Shown here: in pieces, positions 23,891 through 37,000 of the stretch
Numbering within the stretch: position 1 is the first letter of the stretch
Layout: each line of letters starts with the position of its first letter
DNA from: Magnolia sinica
Taxonomy: Eukaryota > Streptophyta > Magnoliopsida > Magnoliales > Magnoliaceae
NCBI RefSeq assembly: GCF_029962835.1
Contig: NC_080588.1
Location: 63,512,001-63,576,000 of the forward strand
Direction: 5' to 3'
Length of the DNA: 64,000 nt
Translations under genes and position numbers: made by a program
Notes under the pieces: generated by a model
What the model saw: only the letters and a program-made list of their open reading frames with translations
What the model was told of the DNA's origin: nothing
The model's database searches: none

Positions 23891-24365
23891 TTTGGATGAA
23901 GAAAAAGAAAAGGATTCTGCTGATGACCCACATGAAGTTAAGGACATGGATGGGTGATGACGTTGTTCAATGAGACCTTGTATGTGGGAGATTAATGAGT
24001 ATCCAATCTCCACCCAAAGATGATGAAAAGTGAAATCAGATAACATGGAAATAATCAGTAACTGAAATGAAATCCAAGAGTGGCACCACCCTGAATTGAG
24101 TGAAATCATCCCGTCGTCCTCCATGCCTCCTGCTGCCAGTAAGTGTAATGGCACTTCTCAAGACCCTTCGACAGTCAAGCTATTGTATTTAAGATTATAG
24201 TGCTCATCTGCAGACACCATTCCGCTGTACTTGACACCCTGAAGTCACGTCCCAAGCACTCCTAATTCCATTCAATTAGGAGTGGGACCATCTCTTAAAT
24301 TTCACTTAAATCATTTGCTTATGTTGCCATTCTTCTGATTTATAGTCAAGTTCAATCCATTTTCT
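23891..24365 (+). other. 3' flank of the PPR gene
   Basis: Probable 3' untranslated region followed by spacer. The first 70 bases are purine-rich. No gene, repeat or obvious poly-A signal stands out. Confidence 0.4.
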
Positions 24366-24369
24366 TCAG

Positions 24370-25420
24370 AATGCTGTGACATTAGTGGATGGCGCGAGTT
24401 CCAATGGGTGGAGGATTTCTTTCATTATTGACAAGATTCTCTCTCTCATCCATCTTGGCCACCCCCTTGAAGGGAATCCAAGATCTGGATCTTTTTGGGA
24501 TTCCATTATCGAGAGGAGTGGCGTGAAGCTTGCTGGATGGAAAGGGAAATACCCCTTCTTTGGGGGTTAGGTTAACTATAATTAAGGTGGCTTTGGCCAA
24601 TATCCAGGTCTACTCCTGTCTCTATTCAAAATTCCTGTGTGGTGGTGGCGGCGGCTTTGGGAATTTATAGTAGCCAAAGGGATTTCTTATGGGATGGGTG
24701 CCAAGAGGGTCACAAAACCACCTAGTTAGTTGGAAGGAGGTGCAAAAACCATTCAAGCATACGGAGTCTCAGTATAGGTGACATTAAGGGAAAAAATTGG
24801 GCTTTGCCTGGCAAATGGTGGTGGAGATTCATGGATGAACCGAATTGCAAGTATGGGGAGTCGCATGGGAGTTGTTTTCCGTGGATGGGGGTAAGTCGGA
24901 ATGGGTTGGTGATATGGAAAGAACCGAGTAAAATTGGTCAGCAGAGTAGAGATGTGGATATGTATACTGCAGCGAAAATGGGCAGTTTGGCATTAGCTTT
25001 TCAATGGGCAAAGGCGATAAAATCTCGTTTTGGATGGATATTGGGCTGGAAGATACTCCTTTATTGGTGTCATATTGGGAGCTCATCAGTGACTGCTAGA
25101 ATTCTTGGGTAATTCCGAGTATGGAACATTAGAGACTAAGAAGAAATGTGGTGAATGAGGTGGCGGCCAGGTGGACTAAGAATTCTTGGGTAACTCCATG
25201 TATGGAACATTAGACTGAGAAGAAATGTGGTCGATGAGGAGGTTGTCACATCTGAGTTTCTCTTGAGCAGGCTTTCAGTCATCATGGATGATAGGAAGAT
25301 CTGGAAATGGGCTCCAGACAGACGGGCAGTTTTGTAGCAAAATCGTAGCTAGCAATGTTTTTGGCCCCCATTCAGCTCCTCGGAGAATCAAAGCTTTTGT
25401 TTAATGGCACTGGCTAACGA
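24370..25420 (+). mobile_element. L1-type LINE fragment (3' part of reverse transcriptase)
   Basis: Translations in several frames give L1 reverse-transcriptase tail motifs: HPLEGNPRSGSFWDSIIER and KLAGWKGKY (about 24460-24552), GGG-VTLIK-like sequence, RDFLWDGCQEGHKTT (about 24677-24720) and GKWWWRFMDEPNCKYGESHG (24810-24870). It ends with a zinc-binding-region scrap (RRIKAF, about 25380). The reading frame shifts many times. Both the endonuclease and the catalytic RT core are missing, so this is an internal fragment of a dead copy. Confidence 0.8.
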
Positions 25421-25429
25421 AAAAAAAAA

Positions 25430-25970
25430 TTATACAGTCAATAGCTTTCAAAAGTGCAACATGGCAGTTCCCAATCACTACATTATGTACAAGTCAGGGC
25501 TGGAAATGGTGGATCACATATTTATTCATGTATCTCATCTAGGATGATCAGTTGAGCCCTTGCAGATCGGCAGTTCAAGGGATGAATGGTTGAGGACTCT
25601 CTTCTTCTTTGTCTTCATCTTCTTCTTCCTCCCTCCTCTTCCTCTTCTTCTTCGTCCTATTTTTCTTTTCTTTTTTAGTAAGAAACTGAAATTTTATGAA
25701 GAGCCCATTTCGATTAGTTGAAATATGAAACGAAGAAACGTCATTTCCATAAAAATGGCATTTTCTTTATTTGTTTTTTGTAAATTTCTTAAAATCATAA
25801 TTTCTATGTCCCTCTCATTCATGAAAAATACCCACTTTTCATTTGTTTGCTAAGGTTTAAGAAACATCATTTCCAAGAAATTAAAAGAAATGACCCCTCT
25901 TTTTATAAAGTGTACCTCATACTAGTCGCATGTGCCACCGCTACATCTTCTAAGTCCCTTGACATGTGCA
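25430..25970. other. Low-complexity spacer
   Basis: A TTC-rich block at about 25601-25675 and AT-rich sequence. No gene is seen. Confidence 0.4.
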
Positions 25971-26480
25971 ACTGTCCATTTTCAAGTGCCCCACATGCAC
26001 ATGTGCACATATGTAACCGGCCATCTTCAAGTGCCCCACATGCACATGTGCACATATGTAACGTGTATCATCATCCACCTTATAGCATCACACGTGCTAT
26101 TGTGCCACATGTGATTTGTGCCATCGACCATGTTTTAGCACCCATGTTTCAATGTCCCACACACCCCAATTTGCCATGTGCAGCATGTGTCATCCTCATC
26201 TTCGAATACCTTGCATGACCCATTCATCTTTAAGCACCATACACATGCCAATGTCCACATATGTAATATATACATCCCACATGAACCCTAAATGTGCCAT
26301 GCATACCACATGTGCTGCCATCTATCTTTTAGCACTCCACACGCACCACACATGTCAACATGTTACCTACACAACATGTGCCACATTACTTCTTCTAGCA
26401 TCCCACACATTCCAATGTCCCAGGGTGCCAATGTGTCAATTGTGACAATATGACATGTGCCATAATTTCATCTTTACATG
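25971..26480 (+). repeat. Degenerate CACATG minisatellite
   Basis: A 37-bp segment (TTCAAGTGCCCCACATGCAC...) at 25981 is repeated almost exactly at 26026, period 45. Looser copies with CCACATG, GTGCCA and TCATC words continue to about 26480. The frames through it are open but low-complexity and not credible proteins. Confidence 0.65.
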
Positions 26481-27420
26481 TGTCACTGTCACCTTTCATT
26501 TTGGAGTAAAATTTTCATGATTTTTTTTTAAATTTTTTTAATAATAGGTCTGAAAATGAAGAAAAATTTTCGAGAAAATCTCTCCTGGTGAAAAACAATC
26601 AATGGAAACAGCTTCTCATTTCTCATTGTTTTTCTAAAACTAATGTTTTCCGAAAAAAAAAAAAACACCATTTTTCTCTCTTTTTTCCCGTAAAACCAAA
26701 CAGACCCTCACTCTCACACACTACATCTTCTCCAACTCAACTAACAAGCTGATATTTTCTCATTTGTACCAGGAACTTTTGTTCCGTTGGTCGTGTCTGA
26801 TCAAAAAAATAAGAATGCAAATTTGGTAAATCTATAAACTTATCAAATTCATGGATTTACATTGGATTTGGATTTGGTAAAGTCCACTTATTGCAATCAA
26901 ACTACAAATGGAGAAATTTGGTAGCATTTACATCGTTGTAGAACATTTATTGCAGAGTATTACCTTCTTTTTTAGTTTCCCACTTTGAAAATTTGCAAAG
27001 CCTTTTTAGTGTTTTTTTCTTCTTCTTCTTTTTTTCTTCTAAGGATTTGAACTTGACCCAAATCCATTGATTTATGGAGGTATAGATTTGGGAAATCCAT
27101 GGACATGGTAAATCCCCAACAAAAAACAAATAGGAAAATTTTGAAATCCATGGATTTCACAAATCCCTACCCCAAACAACCCCTGGGAGTTCGGGATCCT
27201 ATTTTTTTTTTAGAAATGTTCTGATGCTCTCAAACCACCCTAAGTTATAGTGCTCCTAGTTCATCTGGTTATTTGGACAGTCCAACTGATAGAAGACCAT
27301 GTTGATTGTCTGCATATGAATATCTAGGCTTTCTGGGTCTTGACAACATGCATCACTGGGATCCCATAACTTTTTTCTCTTCTTTGGGATTTCTGGATTC
27401 TTCGACATGGAAGATCTAGC
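26481..27420. other. AT-rich spacer with MITE-like ends
   Basis: The segment ending near 26705 (GTAAAACCAAACAGACCC) and that ending near 27185 (CCCCAAACAACCCC) resemble right ends of TGTTTGG-type MITEs. Their left ends were not found. No gene. Confidence 0.35.
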
Positions 27421-27999
27421 TCAACATCAATCTTGATTTATTGAAGCTTTTGGAATGCAAATCCCATGGGAACTCCTTTATGCAAGCTGCCTTTCCAGCT
27501 AGAGAGAGAGAGAGAGAGAGAGAGAGACTCTCAAATGTGACACTGTGTGAATCGACCATCTGCGCGACGTTTTCTGAATTTGAGTGTTGAGCCGGACCAT
27601 CTTTTCCAACCATCCATCTACATTCACTTACTGTCACTCCCTGAAGCATCTCATGCATGTGCATATGTATCCATGTGAGAGAGAACCTGAAGCCAGCCTC
27701 TGAAAGTATTGATATTTCTGATTCTTTCGCTTCATGGCCACATTTAAACAAATTACAACTCACATTATCCAACAAACAAAATCCATAAAATTCTTTCCTA
27801 ATCCATACAAGATCACTAATTACAAATGCATCATACACACAATAGGAAACCTTGGCCCATTCAAGTTAATCTTGTCCAGCTGCATCTCCTGAATTAGCAC
27901 TGAACAAGTTCATGCATCCGTAACCAGGCTCTTCGTATATCACTGCCATCTAAAAAAGAAAGGAATTTCAGAAATGTATACAGCGTGGGAAGGAACCTG
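27420..27999 (-). other. Presumed 3' untranslated region of the CNNM gene
   Basis: Follows the stop codon of the minus-strand gene. It contains a CT/GA microsatellite (27501-27527) and a minus-strand AATAAA at 27442-27437 that could be the poly-A signal. An acceptor-like TTTTTTAG lies about 45 bases after the stop, so the region may contain an intron. Confidence 0.45.
27501..27527. repeat. (AG)n microsatellite
   Basis: Thirteen AG units within the presumed 3' untranslated region of the minus-strand gene. Confidence 0.95.
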
Positions 28000-28041
28000 T
28001 TATAAATCTTCATGATAATCTGTCTCGTCGAAGATCTCCTC
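28000..28041 (-). CDS. CNNM gene exon 11 (residues 413-425 and stop)
   Basis: Acceptor GGAGTGTAG, then [13 protein letters not shown] and TAA. Recalled relatives end [14 protein letters not shown] or similar, so this short last exon is credible. Confidence 0.9.
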   Translation of the reverse strand, partial: EEIFDETDYHEDL

Positions 28042-31000
28042 CTACACTCCAGAAACAACATCTGGTTACCAACAAGGTAAGTGAAACAAAACTATGGGTT
28101 CATTTGGAGAGTGTCTTTGGAAATCTTGATTTCCATACACCAGCTTCTGCTGTTGTTTGCAGAGGAAGTCCAGCAAATTGAGATGTTTGAAGTTACCTTG
28201 CAAAGAGAAAAATCCCACATCTTGATTTGGAGGGACAGCAAACCAGCAAGCGGTCCAAATTCTTGATTGATTATATGAAAATCTAGATTAATAACAACAT
28301 GGAAAGGTACACTGTCCGAATGAAGACCGGTGTGAGTATTTGCATCGATTTCCAATACCTGCAGTAGCTCTTCAATAACATCTTCCATGGTTATTATTCC
28401 AACGGCTTCTCCATCTTGAGTGAGCTTTGGAAGAAGGGTATCATCGACCTGCAGAACATCGGAGAAGATGTCCCTTGCCCACTTCTTGCTTCTTGGAGTT
28501 CCCCTATTCGAATTTTGCATGTTGGAGGGAAAGCTCTTCCACTTCTGGAGTGGCTTTTTTCCCTTTGTGCTCTTCTCCTGAGGCGGCTTTTCACCATCAA
28601 TGTCCAACCTCACGTCTTTGCTAGATCCTGCATGGGAATGTATTGTGAGGGAGCAACTCAATATGAACAAAATGATTTTGAAATGCCAAAAAAAGGGATT
28701 TCAAATGCGTGGAATGCGACCATGACTAAAACATGATGGGGACATCACGCGCACACGCATACCCCCCTACGCACGTACGCAAGGAGGTGGGCCCCATTGT
28801 CGATCTGGATCGATGACGACGTTCATGGAGGGCCTCCTAGTTAGAAGACTGAGTTTTGGTTCGTTGGAGTGGGCCCGATAGTCAAGTAAAGCCCATCATG
28901 GCCTCTCATGATCGTGGCTCACTAATCTGATTAATCTCATATTTTAAGTCTTGCTTATTAATGTTATTTAGAATATCATGGACGGTTTAGATTGCTTTGA
29001 TTAGTTGTTATTTTTTATTACTTCGTCGCTAAGTAATAGGTTGCACACATGGCGAGAGTTTTGAGGTATAAGGTTTTATTATAAATAGACACCCCTTGTA
29101 GTCTTTTTAATTCAATGAAGATTAATAAAATTGGTGCGTTTTTCTGCTCCTCTAAATTTCTGAGTTGTGGAGATTCAATTGGGTGTGAAACCTCCCTTCC
29201 TCGAAGGGCTGACTACCGTGGTGCGAAGCCACACCTATCCCAATTCGCTCCCACCTTCTTCCATCCATATATCCCTTCTCCTACAATCATCTACGCTTCA
29301 AATCTATCCTCTATTACAACTGTTTTTCTCTCTATAGCAGATTTTCAGAATCTGGCCCTGCAGGAGGGCTGAAACTTCGGCGGATCAGCACGCACAAACC
29401 ATGCATTTGATCGATCTGAGATTTAGGGATTTTGGAGCCCATCCCTGGCCGACTAGGGCCAAGGTGGCCTTTTTTCTGAATAGTGATCCCTACATACGTG
29501 TGGTCGGGATCACACGCACGTGCATCTGGGTCATTGCTGTTATCCACACGTGTGGTACTTCTCTAGTTTGTCTCTCCTCTCTTTCACTCCTTTTTCACCC
29601 AGAATCCCTAAACCTAACCATAAATTACTCAAATCCCCAATTTTATACCCTTTCTTCAACCTTAGGGTTTCCCGAATTGAAATTTTTGAATCCTTTGGAT
29701 TAGGGGAATTATTTCTGTGCATGTGGATGAATTTACCCTCTTTTTATTCTTGTTTGGTCTATAATTTTAATTGATCTGGCCCTAGCATGTGTAGGCCTGG
29801 ACCCGCATAAGATTCCCCTAGATTGAGTGTTTGAAGTTTTGTGTGGAATATGGAATTTTGTATAATTATTTCTAAACTAGTGTGATCTAAAGCCTAAAAT
29901 CTTGCACATCATACTTGAATTCCATGTCCTGCAACAAATTTGGTATTAGAGCCTAGGGTTCTTATAGGGAAATGCATTTACATGTGTAGGGTTTAGGTTG
30001 TTTATGTCCATTATGCATCCACTCTCATCATATATAGTTGTTTAGAGGTCCATAAATCCTGATATAAGCTGTTAGAATTTCTGTTATCAGAAAATTAGCA
30101 ATTCACATTGTTGTTATTTTCTATTAGCCCTTTAGTTTGACAGCTATTTTGCTGAATTTCAGTGACGTTGTGTAATTGCCCTCATATAGAGTCCCATAGA
30201 ATCATTTAGTTTTATTTAGACGCATATAGTCGCAGTAGAAGGTCCTTGAGTTAGTAATTGTATGCTCACACGTACAGGTCCTGGTTTTGGTTTGCACCCT
30301 ACACTAAACATGGAGCAACTGCAAGAATCAGTGAACAAGTTGGCCGAGCAGGTTAAGTCTTTGAGTAAGCGCTTGGAACAACGTATGGACCAACGCCTTG
30401 ATCAATTTAATGAACGCGCTACCCAACTAGAAACCTCCCTCAGAGCAAACCCCACCATTGGGAAAGATGTCCAATCTCAGGTAGGTGATCATGAGGTTAG
30501 ACCAAGGAATGGAGGCGACCAAGGAATTGCTCATGGGTATGCACCCACACCGCGAGGGACATCATGATCAATATGACCCAGATGCGCAACTCCTCAAGGG
30601 AGTTAGAGTAGACGCCCCTACGTTTGATGGCCACTTGGACCCTTAATCCTTTTTAGATTGGCTGGCGGATATGGACCACTATTTTGAGTGGTATGACATG
30701 TTGGATGTTCGTCGAATCTGATTCGCCAAAATGAAGCTTGTGGGCCAAGCAAAGAGGTTTTGGGCGACGGTAGAGCGAAAAAAAAAAGAGCGAGGGAGCT
30801 TCCAATAGTCCATTAGGGAGAGATAAAAGAAACACTTAAAGAGAAGTATCTCCCTTTCTCTTATCACTTACGGTTGCTTGAGGAATGGCACTCTCTTCGA
30901 CAAGGTTCCATGAGTGTTGCTGAATATATTGAGAAATTCGAAGAGTACTTGACCCGTTGCGAGGTTGGTGAGGACCCTGTACTCACCCTTGCTCGCATTA

Positions 31001-34000
31001 AAACGGGCCTCCGTCCTGACATTAGGAGATAATTGCTCGTCATAGACATAGACACCATTGAACAGTTGTATCAAGTAGTGTTAGACGTCGAGCAATACCT
31101 CAAAGCATCTATGGGAAGGCAGTTTGACTTTCGTGATTTTAGTGCTAAGGTCAACCCCTCTGGGGCTAAACCTCACACTGGATACCAAAACAAACCTTCC
31201 AACAGTTCTCAGTCTAGGCCCAATGATGATAAGAGTAAAGAAATTGTCGGGTCTAGCTCACGTGGAAGTGGGGTAACTAGGTGTTTTAGGTGTCAGGGGT
31301 TTAGTCACTTTGCCCACCAGTGCGGCACAAGAGAGGGCACCAAAGTATTCCTTATTGATGGGCAAATAGAAGTAGCGTCCCCAGAGAGTGAAGGTGATGA
31401 GGAAAAATATAAGCCAGTAGAAACCCCTAATGATGAGGAAGAGGGAGCGCAAGAGTCTGCGACCCTCACAGTTGTGCGTTGCGCCTTTGCTCAAGACAAG
31501 AATACTGACGATTGGCACCGCAACACGATCTTCTATACTTATGCAAAGTGTGGGGAAAAAGAGTTGTAAGATGATCATGGATAGTGGTAGTTGTGCCAAC
31601 GTGGCATCAACTAGCACTGTGAGCCGTTTGGGCTTAAAGTTGTAAGCCCATCCTCAACCCTATAGTCTCCTGGGTTGATGAAACTTCCATTCCAATCTCA
31701 CACCGTTGTCTTATTCCTATTCAGTTTGAATCATATAAAGACACATTTTGGTGTGGTGTTGTTCCCATGGATGTTTGCCATATCATTCTGGGTAGATCGT
31801 GACACTATGACAGGGATGTTACCATATTTGGTAGTTCAAATGTGTGTACATTCTAGTTCGAAGGCAAGAAGGTCAAGCTAAATCAACTGCCACCCAAGAA
31901 CACGACTGGAAAGGAATCTACCATGCAAAGTGGTGTAAGCGGCTCAAAAGAATTGAAGGAGTCGAAGTCCAAATCCAAGCCTCTCCATATTCTAAATGCC
32001 AAAGACTTTGAGCGAGCAACGGAGGCGGACTCGATGGTATACGCCTTTTTAGCTAGGGAGAGTGTACCAGAGGCTAGTGTAGAGTTGCCCACTGAGGTCA
32101 TTCAAGTAGTGTATGAGTTTCGCGATGTCTTTCCTGATGATCTACCGAATGAGTTTTCCCCTATGAGGGATATACAATGTCATTGATTTAATCTCTGGGG
32201 CGACTCTACCAAACCTCCCGCATTTCAGAATGAACCCAAAGGAGCAAACTGAGTTGAAGAGGCAGATTAATGAACTCCTAGAGAAGGGTTTCATTCGAGA
32301 GAACATGAGCCCATGTGCTGTGCACGCCCTTCTTACACCTAAGAAGGATGACACATGGAGGATGTGTGTTGATAGTAGGGTCATCAACAAAATTACAGTC
32401 AAGTATCGGTTTCTCATACCGCATCTTGATGACATGTGGATATGATGGCCAATACTACTATCTTCTCAAAAATTGACCTCAAAGGTGGTTATTACCAAAT
32501 CCGTGTACGCTCTGGTGATGAGTGAAAGACGGCCTTCAAGACGAAGGATGGGCTATACGAGTGGCTAATTATGCCTTTTGGGTTAACTAATGCCCCAAGT
32601 ACTTTCATGCGTGTGATGACCCAAGTGTTGAGGCCCTTCATGGGGAAGTTCCTGGTTGGATACTTTGATAATATTTTGATTTATAGCATGACCAAAGAAC
32701 AACACCTCAACCATTTGAGACAGGTTTGTGGGATCCTTAGAGCCGAGAAATTGTACACCGACCTAAAGAAGTGTGCGTTTTTGTCTAGTAGTGTTATCTT
32801 CTTGGGTTTTATTGTGTCAGCTGAGGGCGTATCGGCAGATCCCGAGAAGGTTAAGGCCATCATAGATTAGCCTGAACCTCGCAATATTCATGAGGTGCGC
32901 AGCTTTCACGGCTTAGCTACCTTCTATAGGCGGTTCATTCGAGGTTTCAATTCCATTATGGCTCCCATCACGGATTGCATAAAAAAGAGAGTTTCAATGG
33001 ACAGGCAGCCTCGAAGGCCTTCAAGGAGATCAAGGTTAAGATGACCGAAGCTCCAGTCACACGACTTCTGGATTTTTCAAAAGCTTTTAAAGTCGTATGT
33101 GACGGGTCAGGATTTGGCATAAGAGGAGTACTTAGTCAAGAAGGGTACTCTGTCACCTTTTTTAGTGAGAAACTTAATGAGGTGAAACAAAAATATTTCA
33201 CCTATGACAGAGAGTTCTATGCGGTAGTGCAATCACTGCACCATTGGCGTTATTACCTATTGCCTCAAGAATTCGTCTTATTCTCAGATCACGAAGCCTT
33301 GAGATATTTGAACTCTCAGAAGAAATTAAACCCTAGGTACGCCAAGTGGGTTCAATTCCTTCAAGAGTACACTTTTATGCTTAAGCATAAGGCCGATGTA
33401 GAGAATAAATCTACCGATGCGTAGAGTCGTCGAGTCGCGTTACTCAATTCCATGAGTGTGGTCACGGGCCTCGAGCGCATCAAAGAAGATTATTCTGAGT
33501 GTCCAGATTTTGGAGTTGTGTACGCGTCGTTGTTAGAGAATCCGTCAGGAGCTAGCAGTGAGTACATAATTTTAAACGGATATTTGTTTAAGAGTAACCG
33601 CTTGTGCATACCGCGCACCTCCCTCCGTGATTTTCTTGTCTATGAGTTACATTCAGGATGGGTCGCGTGTCATTTCGGTGAGACAAGATCATTACCCTAG
33701 TGGAGGATAGGTTTCATTGGCCAAGCCTCAAGCGAGACGTAGCCAAAATTATAAGGCAATGTCGTACTTGTCAACTAGCAAAACAAAAGAAACAAAATAC
33801 AGGATTATACACACCTTTGCCAGTTTCATTCATCCTTTGGCAGGACATCAGTATGAACTTCGTGCTTGGACTCCCCAAGACTATTCGAAAACACGATTCC
33901 ATATTTGTTGTCATGGACCGTTTTTCTAGAATGACCCACTCCATTCCTTGTTCTAAGACCTCCGACGCATCTCATGTTTCCAAGTTGTTCTTTAGTGAGG

Positions 34001-37000
34001 TCGTCAAACTGCATGGGTTACCAAAAACCATAGTGTCGGACCAGGACGTGCGATTCATGAGTTACTTTTGGAAGACACTATGGCACATGATGAACACTAG
34101 GCTCAAATTTTCTTCTGCCTACCACCCTCAGACCGATGGTCAGACTAAGGTGGTCAATAAGAGCCTAGGAAGTTTGCTCAGATGTTTAGTGAAGGAGCAC
34201 ACCAGGACATGGGACACTGTATTACCTATAGCCGAGTTTGCGTTCAATAGTTCTGTCAATAGGTCTAAAGGTCTAAGTTATTTTGAAGTCGTTACTAGTT
34301 ATAAGCCTAGGAAGCCTATTGATCTTGTCCCTATGTCATTGTCTCATAGGCCGTCAGATTCTGCAGTCTTTTACACATCACATTCATTCATTGCATCAAG
34401 AAATCAAACGAAATATCACTACTAATAATGGACATTACAAATTTGCTGCAAACCAGCATAAACGTTTCAAGGAATTTTATGTAGGGGACTCTGTGATGGT
34501 CCGCATTAAGCCCGAGCGGTATCCTCATGGGGCCGCTCGTAAATTACATGCACGTAGTGCTGGACCCTTTAAAATTATAAAACAAAACGGTCTCAATGCG
34601 TATGTGGTAGTTCTTCCACCTTTCATGGGAATTAGTTCCACATTCAATGTGGAAGATCTAGTTACTTTTTAGGGGACCACTAATACCTTGTCCAACCATT
34701 CGGCCACCCATCCTGATTCCCCCGATCTGTCCCTTAACCTATGGCCTCTTCTCAACTTTTCTTCTCAGCCTCTACCTCTCATACATAATCTTCCCACACC
34801 CAGAGGAAATAGGGGATATTCCGGACCATCAGATGGCATCAACGTCGGACGACGGGTTTCAGAAGTACTTGGTTAAGTGGAAGTCACGCCCAGCTTCAGA
34901 CAATACGTGGCTCACTGAGGAGGAGCTTCAAAGACTTGATCCTGACATCTTGGAGCAGTTCAGGAGTTTTGTTTTGCCAGTGGCAAAATCTTCGCAGCCG
35001 GGGAGAGTTGATGGGGACATCACGTGCACACGCACGCCCCCCCTTCGCATGTACGCAAGGAGGAGAGCCCCACTGTCGATCTGAGTCGATGACGACGTTC
35101 AGGGATTGCCTCTTAGTTAGAAGACTGAGTTTTGATTCGTTGGAGTGGGCTCGATAGTCAAGTAAAGCCCATCAAGTTCTCATAATCGTGGCCCACTAGT
35201 CTGATTAATCTCATATTTTAGGTCTTGCTTATTCATATTATTTAGAATATCATGGACGGTTTAGATTATTTTAATTAGTTATTATTTTGTATTACTTCGT
35301 CACCAAGTAATAGGTTGCGCACATTGTGTGAGTTTTGGGGTATAGGGTTTTGTTATAAATAGACACCCCTTGTAGTCTTTTTAATCAATGAAGATTAATA
35401 AAATTACTGCGTTTTTCTGTTCCTCTAAATTTCTGAGTTGTGGAGATTCAATTAGGTGCGAAACCCTCCCTTCCTCGAAGGGCTGACTACCGTGGTGCGA
35501 AGCTACACCTATTCCAATTCGCCCCCACCTTCTTCCATCCATATTTCTCCTCTTACAATCATCAACGCTTCAAATTCATCCTCTATTGCAGCCGTTTTTC
35601 TCTCTACAGCAGTTTTCCAGAATCTGACCCTAAAGGAGGGCTGAAACTTCGGCGGAGCACCACGCACAAACCATGCATCGGATTGAGCTGAGATTTGGGG
35701 GTTTTGAAGTCCATCACTGGCCGACTAGGGCCAAGGTGGCCTTTTTTCTGAATAGTGAGCCCCACACACATGCGGCCGGGATCACACGCACGTGCGTCTG
35801 GGCCATTGCTTGTGTCCACACATGCAGTACTTCTCTAGTTCGTCTCTCTCCTCTTTCACTCCTCTTTTACCCAAAATCCCTAAACTTAACCCTAAATTAC
35901 TCAAATCTCCAATTTTATGCCCTTTCTTCAACCTTAGGGTTCCCCGAATTGAAATTTCTGAATCCCTTGGATTAGGGGAATTATTTTTGTGCATGTGTGG
36001 ATTAATTTACCCTCCTTTGATTCTTGTTTGGTCTATAATTTTGATTGATCCGGCCCTAACATGTGTGGGCCTAGACCCGCATAAGATTCCCCTTGATTGA
36101 GTGTTTGAACTTTTGTGTGGGATATGGAATTTTGTGTAATTGTTTTTAAACTAGTGTGATCTAAAGCCTGAAATCTTGCACATCATACTTGAATTTCATG
36201 TCCTGCATCAAAACATCACACCACTGTTCGCCGAAGAGCCCTCCCAAAGTCAGTTTAAGATCATGTACCGCTTCTTCTTGAAGTGGATGAGTAGAATTGG
36301 GGCCTGAAGCCCTTTAGGTTCGAACTTAGTTGGCTGGAAATAGCGGGTTCCAGGAGTACTTGGATTAAGGAGGGAGATAAAAATACGAAGTAAATCCACA
36401 GTATTGCAAGTGCACATGCAAGGGTTAACAAGATCAGCAGTGTGGTTATTAATGGTTGTCATATAGAGGTGACGCGGGGAAGGATGTGAGGTTGAGCACC
36501 ATCTTCCTCAAGGGGATAACTATTCAGAATCCACAGAACTTCTCTGGACTCCACACAGAGACTTCTCGAAGCCACGAGAAAAAGAAAGAAAAAAAAAAAA
36601 CAAGCAAAATATAAATAAATTCTATAAAATTCATAATTTGATTGATGAATGAAATAAACGAGTTCACAACCCTTTAAATAGGGATATTAAGCCATGGGAG
36701 AAGTTTCAGAATCAAACTACAACTAAAACTCCTAGATATCGCGACTTACCATAAATAGTAAACTTAGTATTTATAGACGGTCGTGATGTCTACTGGTGCG
36801 CATGGTTTTCGGCCAAAAATGGTAAGTGTCCTATTTAGCCGAACCATGATGTTCTCCTAATTATTGTAAGCACTCTTCATGTTGGACGCAACTCCTAAAG
36901 CCTTATGGATGAAGAGTTATACTCAAACTAAAACTTACTATAAATAGTAAAAACAAAAATAAAACGAGATTTCAATTGTCGATCTGATGGTATTTCACAA

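Larger units (their letters stand above)
28734..36210 (+). mobile_element. Ty3/gypsy LTR retrotransposon fossil, 7.5 kb, in intron 9
   Basis: Two direct LTRs of about 1.2 kb bound the element. AAACA directly flanks it on both sides (28729-28733 and 36211-36215), a perfect 5-bp target duplication. A primer-binding-like TGGTATTAGAGCC (29941) follows the 5' LTR. A purine-rich GGGGAGAG precedes the 3' LTR. The domain order gag, protease, reverse transcriptase, RNase H, integrase and a terminal chromodomain-like segment (about 34840-34965) marks it as Ty3/gypsy, probably a chromovirus. It lies opposite to the host gene. The coding part is clearly broken, with about ten breaks. The LTRs differ by roughly 8-9 percent over the first 500 bases by eye, implying an insertion several million years old. 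Confidence 0.95.

Noticed and set aside
25847-26445. His/Cys/Met-rich frames
   Set aside because: Translation of the CACATG minisatellite, not a zinc protein.
27416-27838. Minus-strand 140-codon frame after the CNNM stop
   Set aside because: No recognisable domain, a Ser-Leu run from the microsatellite, and a position in the presumed 3' untranslated region.
28416-28736. Plus-strand frames opposite CNNM exon 10
   Set aside because: Shadow of the conserved minus-strand exon.
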